Source of the DNA: Campylorhamphus procurvoides
Lineage: Eukaryota; Chordata; Aves; Passeriformes; Dendrocolaptidae
NCBI GenBank assembly: GCA_013396655.1
Contig: WBMV01009265.1
Coordinates: forward strand, 6,194 to 70,193
Direction of reading: 5' to 3'
Length of the DNA stretch: 64,000 nt
This document shows positions 24,718 to 39,700 of this stretch, piece after piece. The notes beneath the pieces are model-generated. The model had not been told where the DNA came from and made no database searches. It worked only from the letters and a program-made list of their open reading frames with translations. Positions within the stretch are counted from its first letter, which is position 1. Every line of letters starts with the position of its first letter. The translations under genes and the position numbers were made by a program.

Positions 24718-27700
24718 CTGGAAAGAAAGAAAACAAAAGCATAAAAAAGTCAGTTTTTAGATTGGTTTCTAGTTTCCTTCAACAAGAGTGAATACTTTGT
24801 AACTACAAACAAATACACCATCAATCAGCAGTTCAGCAATGTTCACTTGCTAACATGAACAGAAAACTACTGTGAGTTATAAGAGATGAAGGTAAGACAC
24901 TCATTTAATGCAATAACATTTTCCACAGAATGCAGCTTATTTTTGTGCAGAGACTATATACTCACCTGCTGACTGCCTGTTTTTCTGGATTAAAACAGTA
25001 TCAGCATAAAGCTTTCTTCTGATGGCAACATACTAAGGTGCTTTTCCCCCATGTATTTGAAAATTAGGAGCAAAATATATAATCAATTCTACAGAAAATA
25101 CAACACACTAAGTGACAAAGTCCATCAAAGCCTTAATATGGAATGCTACATGGAAAACCCTCAGGTTAAAATTCATGTTAAGGAAGCAAAGGGAATCCCA
25201 ACCTTTCAGTAGTACAGACTGATGAAGATGTGAAGACATCTTCAGCCTATGGCAAGAAAAGGGGCTAAAAGAGAAATATGCAGCTAAAGCACTGCATTCA
25301 CATGAAACGGACTGCATTTCAACCTACACCTGGAAGAAGAGAGAATTTTAGTCTGGTGAGAAATTTGCTTATACCTATGATGAAACCATTTGGTATTTTG
25401 TGTGTTTCTCACCCCCATGAAGCAGTCCTTTTGCATATTTATGTTATGCTGCACACTTACACTAAAATAGAACATCTGTGTACCCATTTGGCACTGCCAC
25501 TCAGGGTTTAAATGGTAAAAAAGAAGGAACCCTCCCCAAAATTAAAGAGATTGCTCCAAAATATCAAGAACGCTTGCTCATTTATATGATAATGCTATGT
25601 GGTAACCCCACATAAGTCGCACTTGTTAAGATCACAGTAAAAATGTTTTTGGAGGCCAGGAAACTAATCAGATATTTGCTTCACTGAGGTAGTGTGATCA
25701 CTAGTTTTTGTTTTCTTTCAGTTGGAGTAGTTGGAACAGTGGCAGAATGCACTACACATAGGCCTAAATTTTAAGCATTATGTGTGGTCCACATGGAGTT
25801 CACGTACTTTGTTGAATAATGATTACATTTCCTGGCAGTTTATACCAAATGAGAGATTTGTTTTCCACAGAATCCTGAAAGAAATCAGTATACAGAACAC
25901 TTCCGCTTTCAGCAATGGGGATGAAAGGTAGCATACACAAATAAGTCAAAGCAGGGGGAGGGAGAATATATTGCAGAACTGAACTCTGTATTTGTCAGGT
26001 AGGCTCAAAGAAGCATAGTTTTTCTGTATACTGTAGTTATTTCTTGGAGCGAAAATGACAGAAAGCAGTCATTTTTCATTTTGCTTATCCACAAGAATGA
26101 CAGTAATGGAAAAGAAATGGAATTAACTCTTCACTTTGGTCACAGTGATTTACTTGGCTAACTGTCAAGATTAAAAATAAGTATCTCTATTTTTCATAGA
26201 AGTTTTTATGAAGTTGTCTTTTTAAGAACAGGACTACCTAGCTTCTACTGAACAAGTTTAATTTTTTAATGGAAAATGACAAACTCTGGGGAACCATTTT
26301 AAATTTCACAGACTGTAATTTAAAGGCCAGTGTCAATCATATTATACCAAATAAATGTATGACCTAAAATTTTTCCCTTCTCTTGCCTTTCTTCCCTGCT
26401 CTCCTAACATATTGCTTTGGCTTAGTTCTGGTCTTCTGTTCAGAAATTAAAACAGAAATTAAGTACAACATTAACTGCTAATGTTTAGGCATTTTTTATG
26501 ACAAGACACTGTTCCAAGCATGCAGGCCCAGGTGATCAGGTGATACTGCTTATCCCTTTCTTTATTTCTCTGTGCCATTCTTGTTAGCACAGGAAGTATT
26601 TACGCTATAGTTCTCGTGAATTCTGAATTTACTATTTTCAGGTGACACAAAGTCAAGAAAAACATGAAATAATACAGGGTCAGTCTTAGCTTCCAGAACA
26701 ACAACAACAAAAAAACTCAGGGCATCCACCTGCAGAAATGATTTGCCACCTTCTTTATTACCACACATTTTTGCCAGGAAAAAAAGTTCAAATAAAAATG
26801 GATGATGCTTCACAAATGGTTTTTCTCAACTAACATAATTTAGGATCCACTATTGAAATGATTTTTTTCTTCCCCAGCCTGCAATAACTACTTCTGTAAC
26901 AGGAAACAGTCCTTGCAGTCCCTTTAGGGAAGATTTTACTCTGTTGTCATAGCGTCATTATATGACTTCAGATATAAATGTAAGCACATACAAACTGTTT
27001 ATACAGTCTCAATCTGCGTATTTTTTTTCTTTTTCTTTTTTTTTTTAACTCTGCAAATGCTGGTTTTTTTCCATCACTATAGTATATGGATACTGTTTTG
27101 CTCACCTCTGTCTGTACCATGGCTGGCCGCTGTGTCCTTAACATTTTGACTGTCTGGAAGATGTCTACAACACCTTCATATCTCATTCTTTCTAAAACAA
27201 TGCTCAGCGTTATGAATACTCCAGTCCTTCCAACACCCGCACTGTTGCAATAAAGGGGAAAAAAAAGGGAAATGGATGTTAATTGCCAGTTAATGCTGGC
27301 AGAATTGGCTGACAAATTATGTGTAGTTACAACACACCATATGTGTATGAATTTCTATGTGGTGAAAGGCTCACTAAGCAAAATATCACAGCAAATTACC
27401 ACATTGCATTTAAAAGAGTAACTGTGCTCAAGCAAATTTTATACGCTATTTAGTATGTCCCAACTCTCTAGTCTTCCTTGCAAAGTAACTCGGTTTTTCA
27501 TCCAGATATAAAATAATCAGTGTATGGTGAAGGAAAATGAGAACATTTGTTGCCAGTAACACACACTGGAATTGACAAGAGAAAAAGAGACTAAAATGCA
27601 TTTTACTGCTTGCTTTACTTTAGTCTGCTCATGCATATGCCCTATTTTGCACATTTCAATGTGTTGTTATTTTACCTTCTACTTTGAGTTAGAAATAGTG

Positions 27701-30700
27701 GATGTTGAATTGATATTGAACTTTGCATGAACATTCCAATTTAAATAATGGATACATGAACATCTCAAGACAGCTTTTATTCAAGTCTGAGTGTTGATCT
27801 TTGCTTTCTAATGATGATATTCAGATACAGTGTCTGTCTACACTAGTCTTACATACCTTCTTTGAATATATATTGTTTGCTCTCTGTTCTGTCTTGAGTT
27901 TCTGTTATTAGCTTAAACCCTCAAGAAGTGATAGAAAATCTTGTAATAAATAGAGCCAATAGCTATCAGCTTTTTAAAATTAAAGAATCACTTATTCATG
28001 AAGATTACCCTTGGTCAAAGATACATATAACTACACAGAAAAAAAGACTTTCCAAGTCTGAACTTCTATGGGTGGAAAGTAAGCATGCTGTAATCTTGCA
28101 GTTGATCCTAGTAATTCCACCATGTTTTCTCCAGTCAGATAAACTTGGGATGCCGAATATTTATGAGACCTATTCACCAGCCTTGACAGTGGAAGAACAT
28201 GAACAGCAGGTAAAACCTGAAGAACTCTGAATGTTCATATGAACAATGACAGAGATCAAGTGAATTCATGAAATTAGTGTGGAAATTGAATGTCCAAACT
28301 GTATAATGCTGTTTTAGTGTTTGGCCTACATTAGTGTATTTCTAGGGCTATTAAACATATGTAATCACATTTATCAATTTTGCACAGCCTGCGTGCCTTC
28401 ACACTGCTGAAGCTAAAAGACAACTGACAGGACATGTGAGAAAAAGTTAAATGCTGTTAGTGCTGATTTACCTATATGGCATGGCAGCAGTTCTGGACAT
28501 CTAAAGCAATTGCAGTGTAAGGTCTCCTTTCCCTGATGAGGTAAAGTAGAAATCTAATATTTAAGAATCATCCTGAAAAATCCTGGAAAAACATCGTTGG
28601 AACCTGCTTGGACTTCACAGAGCTGATGACAGTGTGATCTAAACCAAGTAGCCCAGACTGAAGAAACCAGCAGAATGAATGCAGATTACCATTTCACATT
28701 CTCCTTGTTCCTACTCCTGCTCCACCATTAAAGATATCCAACAAAAACCAGCATGATTTTCTTAACTGATGAGAGGACTTCTGGTCACATGTATTAGACA
28801 AGTCTTCACTACTTTAAAAAAACTACTCAGAACTCTTGAATTCAGCAAAAGGAAGGAATTTATTTGTTGTCTTGTGTTCTTAAGAAATCAGCAAGTATCT
28901 AGAGATGCTACTTAATGAGGAAGAGATTCTAATATGGAAAGATTACAATGCTTGCAAATCCTAACTAGTCATCAAGTGTAATATTTTCATAAAATGTTTA
29001 GGAGACTGATCCTGCTACCCTGAGATTGGCCAGCCTATTTTAACACTGCAACAATTTCTGTCAAAAAATGCCTAGGATTTCTAAAGAGTAAAGATACTAC
29101 TTCATGATGCAGCATGGTTACCAAAGTTTTAACAGAAACCAAAGTTAGGATGCTTTAATTAGCCACGAGAAATCACTGGTATTTTCATAAAGTTTGTTAC
29201 TACAAATACATCTTGGATGTATTCTGAGAAAGGTTGGTCTTCCGCACTGTCCAGCTAAAAGCTGGAATAAGATGACTATAAATATGTAACATTGAAGTGA
29301 AAATTTTGCTTCAAGGCGAACAGTTCTTTGTTCTCTTAAATATTTTTAATTATCTGTCTGATGAGGTTAAAAACTTTTAAATTCAACACAATGACCTATT
29401 TGTAAAAATAGTATGGAAGGGGAAAATTTAAAATTGTGGGTGGCAAAACTTAACTGTGTAACAGAGAAAGCAAGCTTGTAAAAACTGTGTACAGTGGGAA
29501 GAAAATCAAAAGTGCCATTAGGGGAGTTTTAATTCACTTTAAAATTCATCGTGGTACAAACTGGAGGCATTAGTACAGCAGTTCTACAGAGACTAGGAAA
29601 GTGCAAGTATCCAGGATGTTGTGCTTTCTGAAAGAAACAAATAGACTTACTAATTTGCTAAGAACATTTCCTATTTATGTAAGTTGACTAACACTGATAA
29701 TGATGATTAGCATTACCAGTCCCTAAATTTTCATTACAATGATGATAAAGACATTTAAAGGCCACATCATGATTAGTTACACTGGATTTGACTCATAATT
29801 TTAGCATGAAAGATCACATCCATTACTTAATACTCCTGTGCTCTCAAAACTCATTAATGTCAAAGAATAAGGCTTATTCTTATCAGGGCTGTCCTGCAAA
29901 AGGAATCCCAACCACTGCTCTGCAATGCTATCCTCCTAGCAAGCCATAAAACATTTTACGCACTCAAAAAAGGTAGGATTCAAGTAGTCCAATTCATTTA
30001 TTACATCAATCTTTCATATTAGGGAATCATAAAGAACTCTGCTTCTGTTACTCTTGACTTTGGAAGGATGAGAATCTCTCTCCAGCTGTAGATTCATAGA
30101 CCCTAGTAAGCTCATTCACTTTGTCTTCACGCTCGTATTGGGGCATTACTTGGTTTGCAGTATGGACTTAGAACTCGTGTCAGTATTTTGTATTTCCATT
30201 ATATAAATAATATTCAGTCTACCAAAAATAATTTCATATTTCAAAAATGAGTATCTAAAATCCTAATGGAATTATAGAAAACAATTTATTAAACAAGAGA
30301 TAAAAGATTAAGATATTATTTTTGGCCATCTGCTATGGACTCTAGAGAGAATCTTTCTTACTGTAAAGAACATAAATTAAAAATACAAGAATACTAAAAA
30401 CCCCACTGTGGATTATGCCTACACACCCTGAAAGCTGTTTTCATCTACACATCAGTTATAAAAGAATTGAAGAAAGTCGCTGCATCAAAAAATGAGCATT
30501 AAGTTCTGAAGTTAGAACTCATCAACCCAAACCTCTACGACTTTTTGATAGGCAAAGCTTCTAAATATCACTTTCTATTCCATTCCCTTTCTTGAGATAG
30601 CTACCATTTTTATTTGTCTCATTTTGATTGCTACTAATGTGCTACTGAGGTGTAACTAGCTTGTTTGCAGCTACTAATTCCCACCAAAGGAACAGCCTCA

Positions 30701-33700
30701 TTTTTAATTTTCGGTGGAGAAAATATCAGCTATAGCAGGCTGTGGTAAGGTTCTCTTTAGGCTTTCTGTGCACGGCACTGACCAGATTGCTTTTACACTG
30801 CATTAGAGACATTTTTAAGTGAAGAAAAAAATCATGTGTTTCCACATCTTTCTGAAGAAACATTTTGATGGAAATGGAGTATCACAGAACAGTTTCCATT
30901 ATGTAAAGCAGTTCATGGTGTTCCTTTTTAGATTTTCTATTTGCTTACATTTTCTAATAGTTCACCTCTGAAATTCCATTTAAATATACACCTTTGCCAT
31001 AAGCAACAATCAGGTTTAGAAAAAAAACAAATCTATGTATCAGTTGCTTTTAGGCTTTGTTTACTTACCTGCAATGAACTGAAATTGGTCCATCCTGACC
31101 AAATTGCTCTTTTGTTTTATGCACTTGGCCTATGAAGTCAATAAATCCTTCTCCAGACTTTGGCACTCCTTGTTCTGGCCAGTCAGTGAACTGGAACTGC
31201 CTCACTGTTCGGGACTGGCCATCCTTTAACAAAAGACACAAATAATGTATCACTAAAGCACATTGCAGTGGCTTCAAGTCAGTCAGTCAACAATCATAAA
31301 GACAATCACAAAACAAGGACATTGAGAGGTGCTGGGGAATGGCTAAGATTACATTTATGAAAACTCTTTCAATTGCAGTACTAGATGGAGCTTTCGTAGA
31401 CATTGGCCTGGATGTGTAGTTTCATTACAACATTGCATGGATTCCCTTCCCCACTGCATAGGAGAGTTGTCTGACATTGTGTAAAAGGTATGTCTGAGGC
31501 TAAAGGCACAGGGTATAGGACTTTTTTGGTAAGTTATGTTTTGAATCCTATGGACTGAAAATTCCTTTAAATATAAATCAGGTTATCCAATCTGACTTTC
31601 CATTTCCTAGTTGGCAGGAATATTTTTACTGATAAGACTTTAGTCATTGACCTCCTTGCAGACAATATCTTTAACAGTATGCTGCTTTCTATGATGTGAA
31701 CATTTTGCCTGGAACAAGATCGGTCAAAACAAATCAGTTGTTTAATAAACCACAAATTTCCCTTTAATAATTGTTAACTTAATTCACAAACAGCTTGGAG
31801 TCAGTTAAAATTGAAAAGGACTTCCTTTTACAAAACAAGCCATGTGAAGCTCTTCTATCCCTGTGTTTAGGAATACCATTGCTTAAAAGTGCAGGATACT
31901 CCAGTTAGTTATTTTTTATTATAATAAGGCCATTGAAATTATTAAATGCTGACTTCCACTGTATGTCTGTTCAATGTGTAATAAGTCAGGACAAGGGAAA
32001 AATACAATACAAATGGATAAAGTAAATTTATCCTGCATTTTTAAACACTGTGCACAATGATTTTGACAATGTCAATCTGTACAGTTGAAATGTTCGAAAG
32101 CATGGGCATATGGGCTATGGATGTTAACTGGTGCCTCTGGACATTATGTCTCCTAAGCATTCACCCTTCCAGGTCTTCTACTAAGTGAAACCCATGAAAA
32201 ATGAAAATTACTACAGGAGATTCTCCTCAAAAGCAACAAGTTATGCTGGAGGCAAGAAAAATCTTTCTCTTTTTTTCCCTCTACCACAAATGGTGAGCTA
32301 TTACAGATCTTTAAAATGAAATAGAAGTGATTTTAAAAAATAACCAAAGGAAAATCCAATAGTTTGCTTTTCTGTTTCCTTTTCTGTTGTGGGGTTTTGC
32401 CTTCCATGTCTCAGATGAGTAAGGAAAACAGAAAAAGTGTGTGTGTGCCAGCCACTGACTGTGAGAGGACACACATACTTTCACTACACTACTGTGACAG
32501 TTCAGTAGTCTGTTTCTGTGGTATGCCTTTTGCCACACACACACAAAAATGAAATGTTTGAAAACATTCACCCAGTATGATTTCTTGTGGTCATCAACAG
32601 AAAGGACTAAACATTTTCTTCCAACATGGGATTTTCTTAATATAAACGTCTCTGATAATAGTCTCTGTGAAACCATTTTCCCCCCAAAAAACCATAATAA
32701 AATTGCATTCTGCAGATAGCCTTAGGCACATGACATTAATTAATCAAGAATACATAGCAATATGGTGAGTCCCTACAAAATAACGTCCTATTGTTCTAAA
32801 ATAAGGAAAGAAAACCTGAAATCTGACTTACTTGCCAACAAGTTGGTTAAGGAGATGGAAACTCTTCAGCAATTTTTTACTCTGACTTAATTTATACTAC
32901 AGTAACAGTAACTTTTTTGGGTTAGAAAGGGTAAGAAAGACAACACTTTACTTAAGTTGAGTCTGTCACTGGAAAGACCACACAGTCTAAATACAAATAC
33001 CAAATTTTATTAAAATCTTTACTTTCAAATATTGTGACAGTTTGCACAGTTAGTTATCAATATAAGTGTCTTCAGATCCCTATGTAGCACAGAGGGCTTT
33101 TAATGTATCATCCTATTGATTGGCTAACCATTCAGAATTCTTCTTGCTCCTTGCAGGGGATATTCAATTGTCTTTTGATCAAGCTGGAGAATTTATGATA
33201 CTTTCTTACATCCACCACTAATAGTTTAGCCTTAAATGAGACTGGCCCAACATATTTACCTCTGGAGTTTACAGGGAAAATGAGTACAAAGCAGTCCAAG
33301 CAGCAGATTGAAACAAAGGTCAGTTTCACTGTACAATAATTCACAGTTCAGTTTCAGAAATAACAGGGAGTTCCACACCAAACACTTGCTGCTGGCACCT
33401 ACAAAGGCAGTGTGCCTCATTTTTTGTTTCTGTGGAATAATTGGTCAGTATGGCCCTGCCAGAGCATGGATGGTATTCTGACAGTATGGATGGATTTGGA
33501 GATGAAAGGGAGAGAAGAAGGTTACAACCACTGCAGCATTACTCTTCTTTGCAACAATTTAGTTAGATGATCTCAGTTACAGGGGGTGACAGCCACAAAA
33601 GCCTAACTATAACACATACTTTAGTAAACAGTTCCTATTTCTTTCGGTAAATTTGGAAGGAGGTATAGTTTCCTAGCATATCTACAAAATTTAGAATGGT

Positions 33701-36700
33701 GCTGTCAGCTCACCGATGACTTTAGCAATGTTTGGACTGCCAAGATGCACGCATGGTTAACACTTTTTAAAAGATGTATATTAATATCAGGCCAAACAAA
33801 ACTAGTTCTGGTAAATTTAGTGATTTGACCCTTTCAGACTTTTTACTGGCTTAACAGATGTAAGTAAACAAGACTTTCCTAAAGACCATACTTCAATGTA
33901 AACTCTTGAAAAAAGTATTTGGAAATATGCTCTGTTTGCAGCTAGTTCAAATACATTTGTGCCTTTTTGTTATAGCTATTATTTTGTCATCAGATCTTGG
34001 TGAACTATGTCTCATAATGCCTCTCCCAGCCTGAGACAGAACAGATTTTTAACAGAGAGTCTATGAAAACTATGAGCATATTTGTAGTGAAATTGGTTTT
34101 GACTACCTCTGCTTACAAGTGTGCTTAAAGACTGATGCTAGGAGCCTGCTCTCCACTTTTGTTAAGCACGAATATGTTAGAGAAGATATGAGTCATATGA
34201 ATCTTACTAAATTTCAAACAGAATGAAAATCAGATCCAGTGTGTCTTCAGTATCTTTACAAAAAACTACACCTAAATCTCATTTGCTAAATAGAAAGGGT
34301 CATAGGCTGACTTGGTTAGTGACAATACTATCCAAATTTACTTGATGCTTACATTAAAAAGAAGCAGTCTAGCTAAATATGAGAAAGTCTTATATTTTGG
34401 ATACTGACTGGCAACTCTGAGTAGCCGCTCATGTTATTCTTGGACAGTGCATCCCGCTATTTTGCTTGAATTAATTATTCCACAGTGCCTACGGAAACAC
34501 AGGCTGTCAGTGTGTTTTTCTGCCATGCAGACTAAAGTGCTAGAAGTGAAAAGTCTGAGAAAAGCCAAATATATATTAAGAGTTTACGTATGTTTAAACT
34601 TGTATCAGGGCTCAATTTTGGACTCAGGAATTCAGATAAGAAATGCAGTATTAAAATGAGGATGCTAGGGTCACAGCTGCATGTATCTACTCTGCAGATA
34701 TACTAGAGTGCTGAAAATAACCTATATGAAAAATCAAATTATAATGTGTAAAGTTTGTCAAGCTTTTCTTAAGAATGTCATTTGCTCTGCAGTTTTAAAA
34801 TCTCAATGTATTAACCTTCATACTCACTCAGTCTAGAGGGTGGTGCAAAACAACATATATACTGTTGTACATAGCAAAAATTATACCCAGAAATGATCAA
34901 CAGGGGAATGAGAAAAAAATGGAAAATTGTCCTGAAATCACCTAATGTATTTTGGTACAAATAGTTGTTCAGAACTTTCCAAAGCTGTGCTGCCCAGATG
35001 CTAGATCTGAATGATGTCAACTGACAGAAAGATCCCATTCATTTCGTAATAACTATATCTGCTTTTTCGTTATTGCTTGTAGAAAGCACAACTCCAGGTT
35101 TCTTTCAATAATAAAAATTGAAAAAAAAAGAGGGAAAGAAAGAAATGGACATTTTCTTTTCAACTTATAGGAACAAGTGTAATGTTAACTTACCCTTGCA
35201 TCTGTAACCTTGAATTCCCTCAGAATATACTGTGGCATGTTGTACTCTGCCATTGGATCTACCACAAAATACTGGTATCTGGCTGAGCGCTCTGCAGGCC
35301 AGTATTGGTGGCATTTTTCCTATAAAACAACAAAGCATAATAAATTACATGTAACTTGAGAGCACTACCACAAACTGTGTAATATTCATGGAAAGTGCCA
35401 TTAGTGACAGGAACATGAGCCCCTTGTGTTGGTGTGAACATTAAATTCTGCATGTAGAGTTAAAGATTATCTTTAATATTGCATTTCAGAGGTGTTCTTT
35501 CTGGTCACTGTATATCTGAACTTGTTTACCCTTCTGCTCAGTTTTATTATCTATCAGTGGCAAGAGCTATCCCTAGCCTAATTTTCAATACAGAATTTTA
35601 ATCTCAATTTAAATCTTGAGACCACCTTCAGTTCTCCTTATCCTGTTGAAGACAGTTCTCCCAGCCTCAGTCAAGACTCAACCTCTGCATGCATTAGCCA
35701 TGTCCCAAATAATCTCCATTCCCTCAGATACCTGGCCTAACTCAGATTTCACTTATCACAAGCCAACTTTATCTTGATGTAATCCTGTCCAAGCAGTAAA
35801 CTGCTTCATTCTTTCCAGTACACAGAGTATCAACTGAATGAGTTTAAAACTCTAAACTGGGTGCTGAAACTTTAATGTTCGGCATAGAACACACATTCTT
35901 TTAATGTTGTTACAAGGAGATCCTGAAACAGTGAAGCTTCCAAATAAGAGATAATCTTTCTTTTTCAGTAGACAGCAATATTCTTGCTGCATACTTCAGC
36001 ATATCAGCATGGAGACTCAGTTGCAGAATCTCATTGTGTCCCACAACAAAACGCTGTTTTGTTTGTCTACTGCAACACATGGGCAGATTGGAAAACTTAG
36101 GGACCAAGAAAGTCACTGATATTTCAACAGAAGGAACCTAAATTCTTCTCTTTAGACATTACCAACAATGAAATACTTTAATAAAAAGAACACTTAAACC
36201 AACATTTTAGCAAAGGAATAATAGAACAGTACTTACTCTGCCCATTTCTCGCAGCTTAGTGAGCATGACCACAATTGTAGAATTATGCTCCCAGAGCATT
36301 CTCCAGAAGTCTTCAGTTGTTTCTGCTAAAGGACCCTGTGTAGCTATGTAAGCTTTTTGTTGTCTAAGTTGAAAAGAAGGTGAATAAAGAAAAATATTTT
36401 AATCAAAGAAGTGAATTGATATACATGTTCTGTTTATATGTAAACATTATCTAGGGAAATGTATATACTATTAATAACAAGCACATTAAAACCTTATTAC
36501 GATTGTTTAATCAAACTACAGATTTTTATTTTTAGAACTTTGAGAGAAAAATTACTCTGTTAATATTATGATGTATGTCTTTATTACTTAAATTTTAATG
36601 CAAGTCTAATTGCTCAATTTTGCATGCTGTAAAAAGCACTTAAGAAACACTTAGTTTTGCTGGTTCGTTTTGTAGAAATAACTGTCTAACAATCTATTAA

Positions 36701-39700
36701 ATTTAGGAATTATAGCATCAAGCAGTTTCCTTATTAACTCCTCTTCAACAATCTGATGCCTGCAGTAAAAGTAATGCAGGAAAATTTGGGAATGGAGTGT
36801 AATACATTTCCAGGCCTTAATATGCTACTGGTGGAAGCTACCACCGAGCTGTTAAAAGCCTCTGGATCAGCAGCTTTATAACATGATGACCAGTTTGTGT
36901 TTCTCTCAGTTCTTTCAATCAACAGAAATACTTCAGTGGGTGATCCTGGGTGATTGGTCATTTCAAGTTATGAACAGAAGCTCAAAAAATGATCTCTGCA
37001 GATATGGACACTCAGGCACACCTAACCTCACTTAGGCAAATTATACCACTTCTCCTTCATGTCTTTTTCTATCAGTTGCTTGAGTCAGCTTGAGGACATA
37101 TTGCTCCATATTGTCATGAGGATGCTGACAGGCTACACAACTGCCTATGTATAAACTGCTTTTGGTGGTTAGGGCAAGTCTTAGCGTTCCAAGATTATAG
37201 GTTATAACCTTGACACACAGAGTGTGTCTCTGGTATGTTATTCCTATGTATCTTTTTAAGCACAATGATTGTGATGAAATAGAGGTTCCAAATGATGAAT
37301 GTGCTTAAAATCTTCATAACTTTCATTATGTAAAGCATACTGGGAGTTCTCTGTGGCTTGAAGACTGGTAAAAATGCAATGTTTAAGATTCTATGTAATT
37401 TACAGAATTTTTCTGTGTCACATGGAGGAAAAGTCTAACTCTTTCATTAAAATTTAAAAATACACTCAAACATGGCATGCACAGCCAATAACAAATACTA
37501 AATTTCAATACTAAGTTTTGTTATTTTCAATATAATTACACAATTTTGTAAACTTTTAAAACAGTCCATACGAGAAGATATTACTGTTAGTACCTGTATC
37601 CATCAATGAAACTGGCATTAATATAATCAGAGCCCTCTACTCCTCGGATAGGCTGCAAGCATACTCTTGTGGACTCATATGGCATAATATTGACAAGGCG
37701 ATTTTTGAATTTATTACATGGAAGATTGGCACTGATGAATCTTGAAGTGTGAGCCTTAGAGCTAGCAAGACGCTGTTGAAAACAAATTAAGAGTTAAGGA
37801 CAGGTATAACAAAAGAAAATGCCACTATCAGGTTTTATAATCTCTGCTCATTATCCGTTAATGAATAATTTCAATTTCAGACGGTTACTTTTACATATTC
37901 TGTTTCATTACCTAAATATTTTTAAAGCTTCTTTTAACACCTTATATAAGTTCATGTCTGAACCATTAATGCATATGGACAAATTCCAGTATTAAACCAC
38001 TAAACAAACAAACATTTCAACCTATAATAATGATAAAGAAGCAGCAGGGTCAAATCATCCTCATTGAATGGTTCTTGCCCAGACACCCTTTGGGGATAGA
38101 ATTGTATGTTTCAGAAAGAACCATCTTTCTAATTTAAAATTTTAGTCTGCTGATGTCTTTATCTTTTTATTTTATTACTGGATACATATTTTTACTGGGT
38201 TTTATGTATATTTACTAATATATCTTTTTATATATAAGAAACAATTGGTGGAGAACAGAGCAGCTTTAACTGTTACACCATTTGGTTTTGGTTATACACT
38301 ACATAAAATCCCAGTACCTTAAATTCCAGTTCCATTCCTGTGACATTCTCGCCTGTTTCTATCTGTGTCAGCTTCTGGATATATGCATACAGGTTTCTGG
38401 CTGGCACTTCGGTATTTCCACATGTCACTGCCTCCAGCAGTGCATCATGGATAAAGATGTATTGGTCCTCAGTTTGAACCATGTAATTCCTCTGTGCTCT
38501 CATTAGAGTTACGTGGCCATAAATATCTACAGTCTTTTCATGCTTTATTCGCTCTAACATGGCATCTATCACAATGAAACAGCCAGTCCTGCCAACTCCA
38601 GCACTAAAAGAAATGAGCACAGGAGAGAAAATATGAAAGATTATTTCATTCATTGTGCTTACTTTTATGTCATTCAAGTTTTAAAGTTTCATAACACTGA
38701 TTTGAACAGTACATTTTTCTGAATATGAACATAAGCTTTTATGAAAGAGGTTGCTGCCCTGAAAAGTAAACTCCTTAAACACCCATTACAAGCAACAGAA
38801 AATGTGGAATGTTACTATATGAAAGTTTTGCATCTTGTTGTTTCAGGCTTGACTAGAAATAGAATGTCCTAAAAATATATGTTCTTAGAAATGGAAATTA
38901 CTGGAGATGATGAATCCACTAAGAATTCAAGTTTTATTTGTAGAATGATTTCTAACTCATTAAACATGTTGTTGTTGCTGTTCTGTTTATAAAGGTTAAT
39001 TTATTGTCAAACAATAATGTTATGGAAAATGAGTCTTACATACTTCTGTCATGCTTTGGAGGTAAACTTTCCACCCCTCTCCCACCTTTGTTGATGGGGC
39101 TCCTTTTAACACAGGTTGTTCTGTCCTCTGCTCTTTCACCTGGCCAGGACATAATCTTAAGTCTTTGCAGTGGAGACTCATGACTGGATAGCTGTGCTAG
39201 CCACAGGCTGAGGAAATACATCAGCTGTCTGAATCAAATCAGACCATCTTTTTGCAACCATGTGTATAACTGAATTTTATGAAGTTTTGTTTCAACTATT
39301 TGCATACCTGTAGCTATACAAAGCACAAGGTAAAATGTAATGGGCTTTGTACAAAACTTTTCTGTCCAGAATTACATCATGCCTGTAAGAATGAATGATA
39401 GTTTTTTGCCTTCTAAATAATTAATTGTTTTCAGTTAATGACAAGAAATGCAGTACATAGTATAGTAAGTAACACTTTATAAACCTTCAAGACATTGACA
39501 TTAGCTAAGAGAGGGATGTTTAAGAATATAACAAACGGCAAATTTTTGAAAATAAATAGAAAGAAACAAAAATAATTACAACCCATCTTCTAGAGGACAA
39601 TTATATAAACTCCAAAAATTCTCACAGTTCCTATATTTTCCTGAGATAACACATATCATAAATACACCCTGAAATTGGTGAGATAAACATTCTTGCATGA

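Noticed and set aside
26968..27315. Open frame of 115 codons covering the D2 P-loop region read as a stand-alone gene
   Set aside because: It is the PTPRD exon 27106-27241 extended into both introns; splice borders and family alignment define the true ends.
27928..28230. 100-codon plus-strand frame in a PTPRD intron
   Set aside because: No motif recognised and antisense to the gene; a chance frame is the simplest reading.
32311..32676. 121-codon minus-strand frame in a PTPRD intron
   Set aside because: No splice borders maintaining frame and no known domain; the composition looks like chance.
38273..38677. 134-codon frame as a small phosphatase gene
   Set aside because: Only the part between the acceptor at 38604 and the donor at 38317 aligns to PTPRD; the rest is intron read-through.
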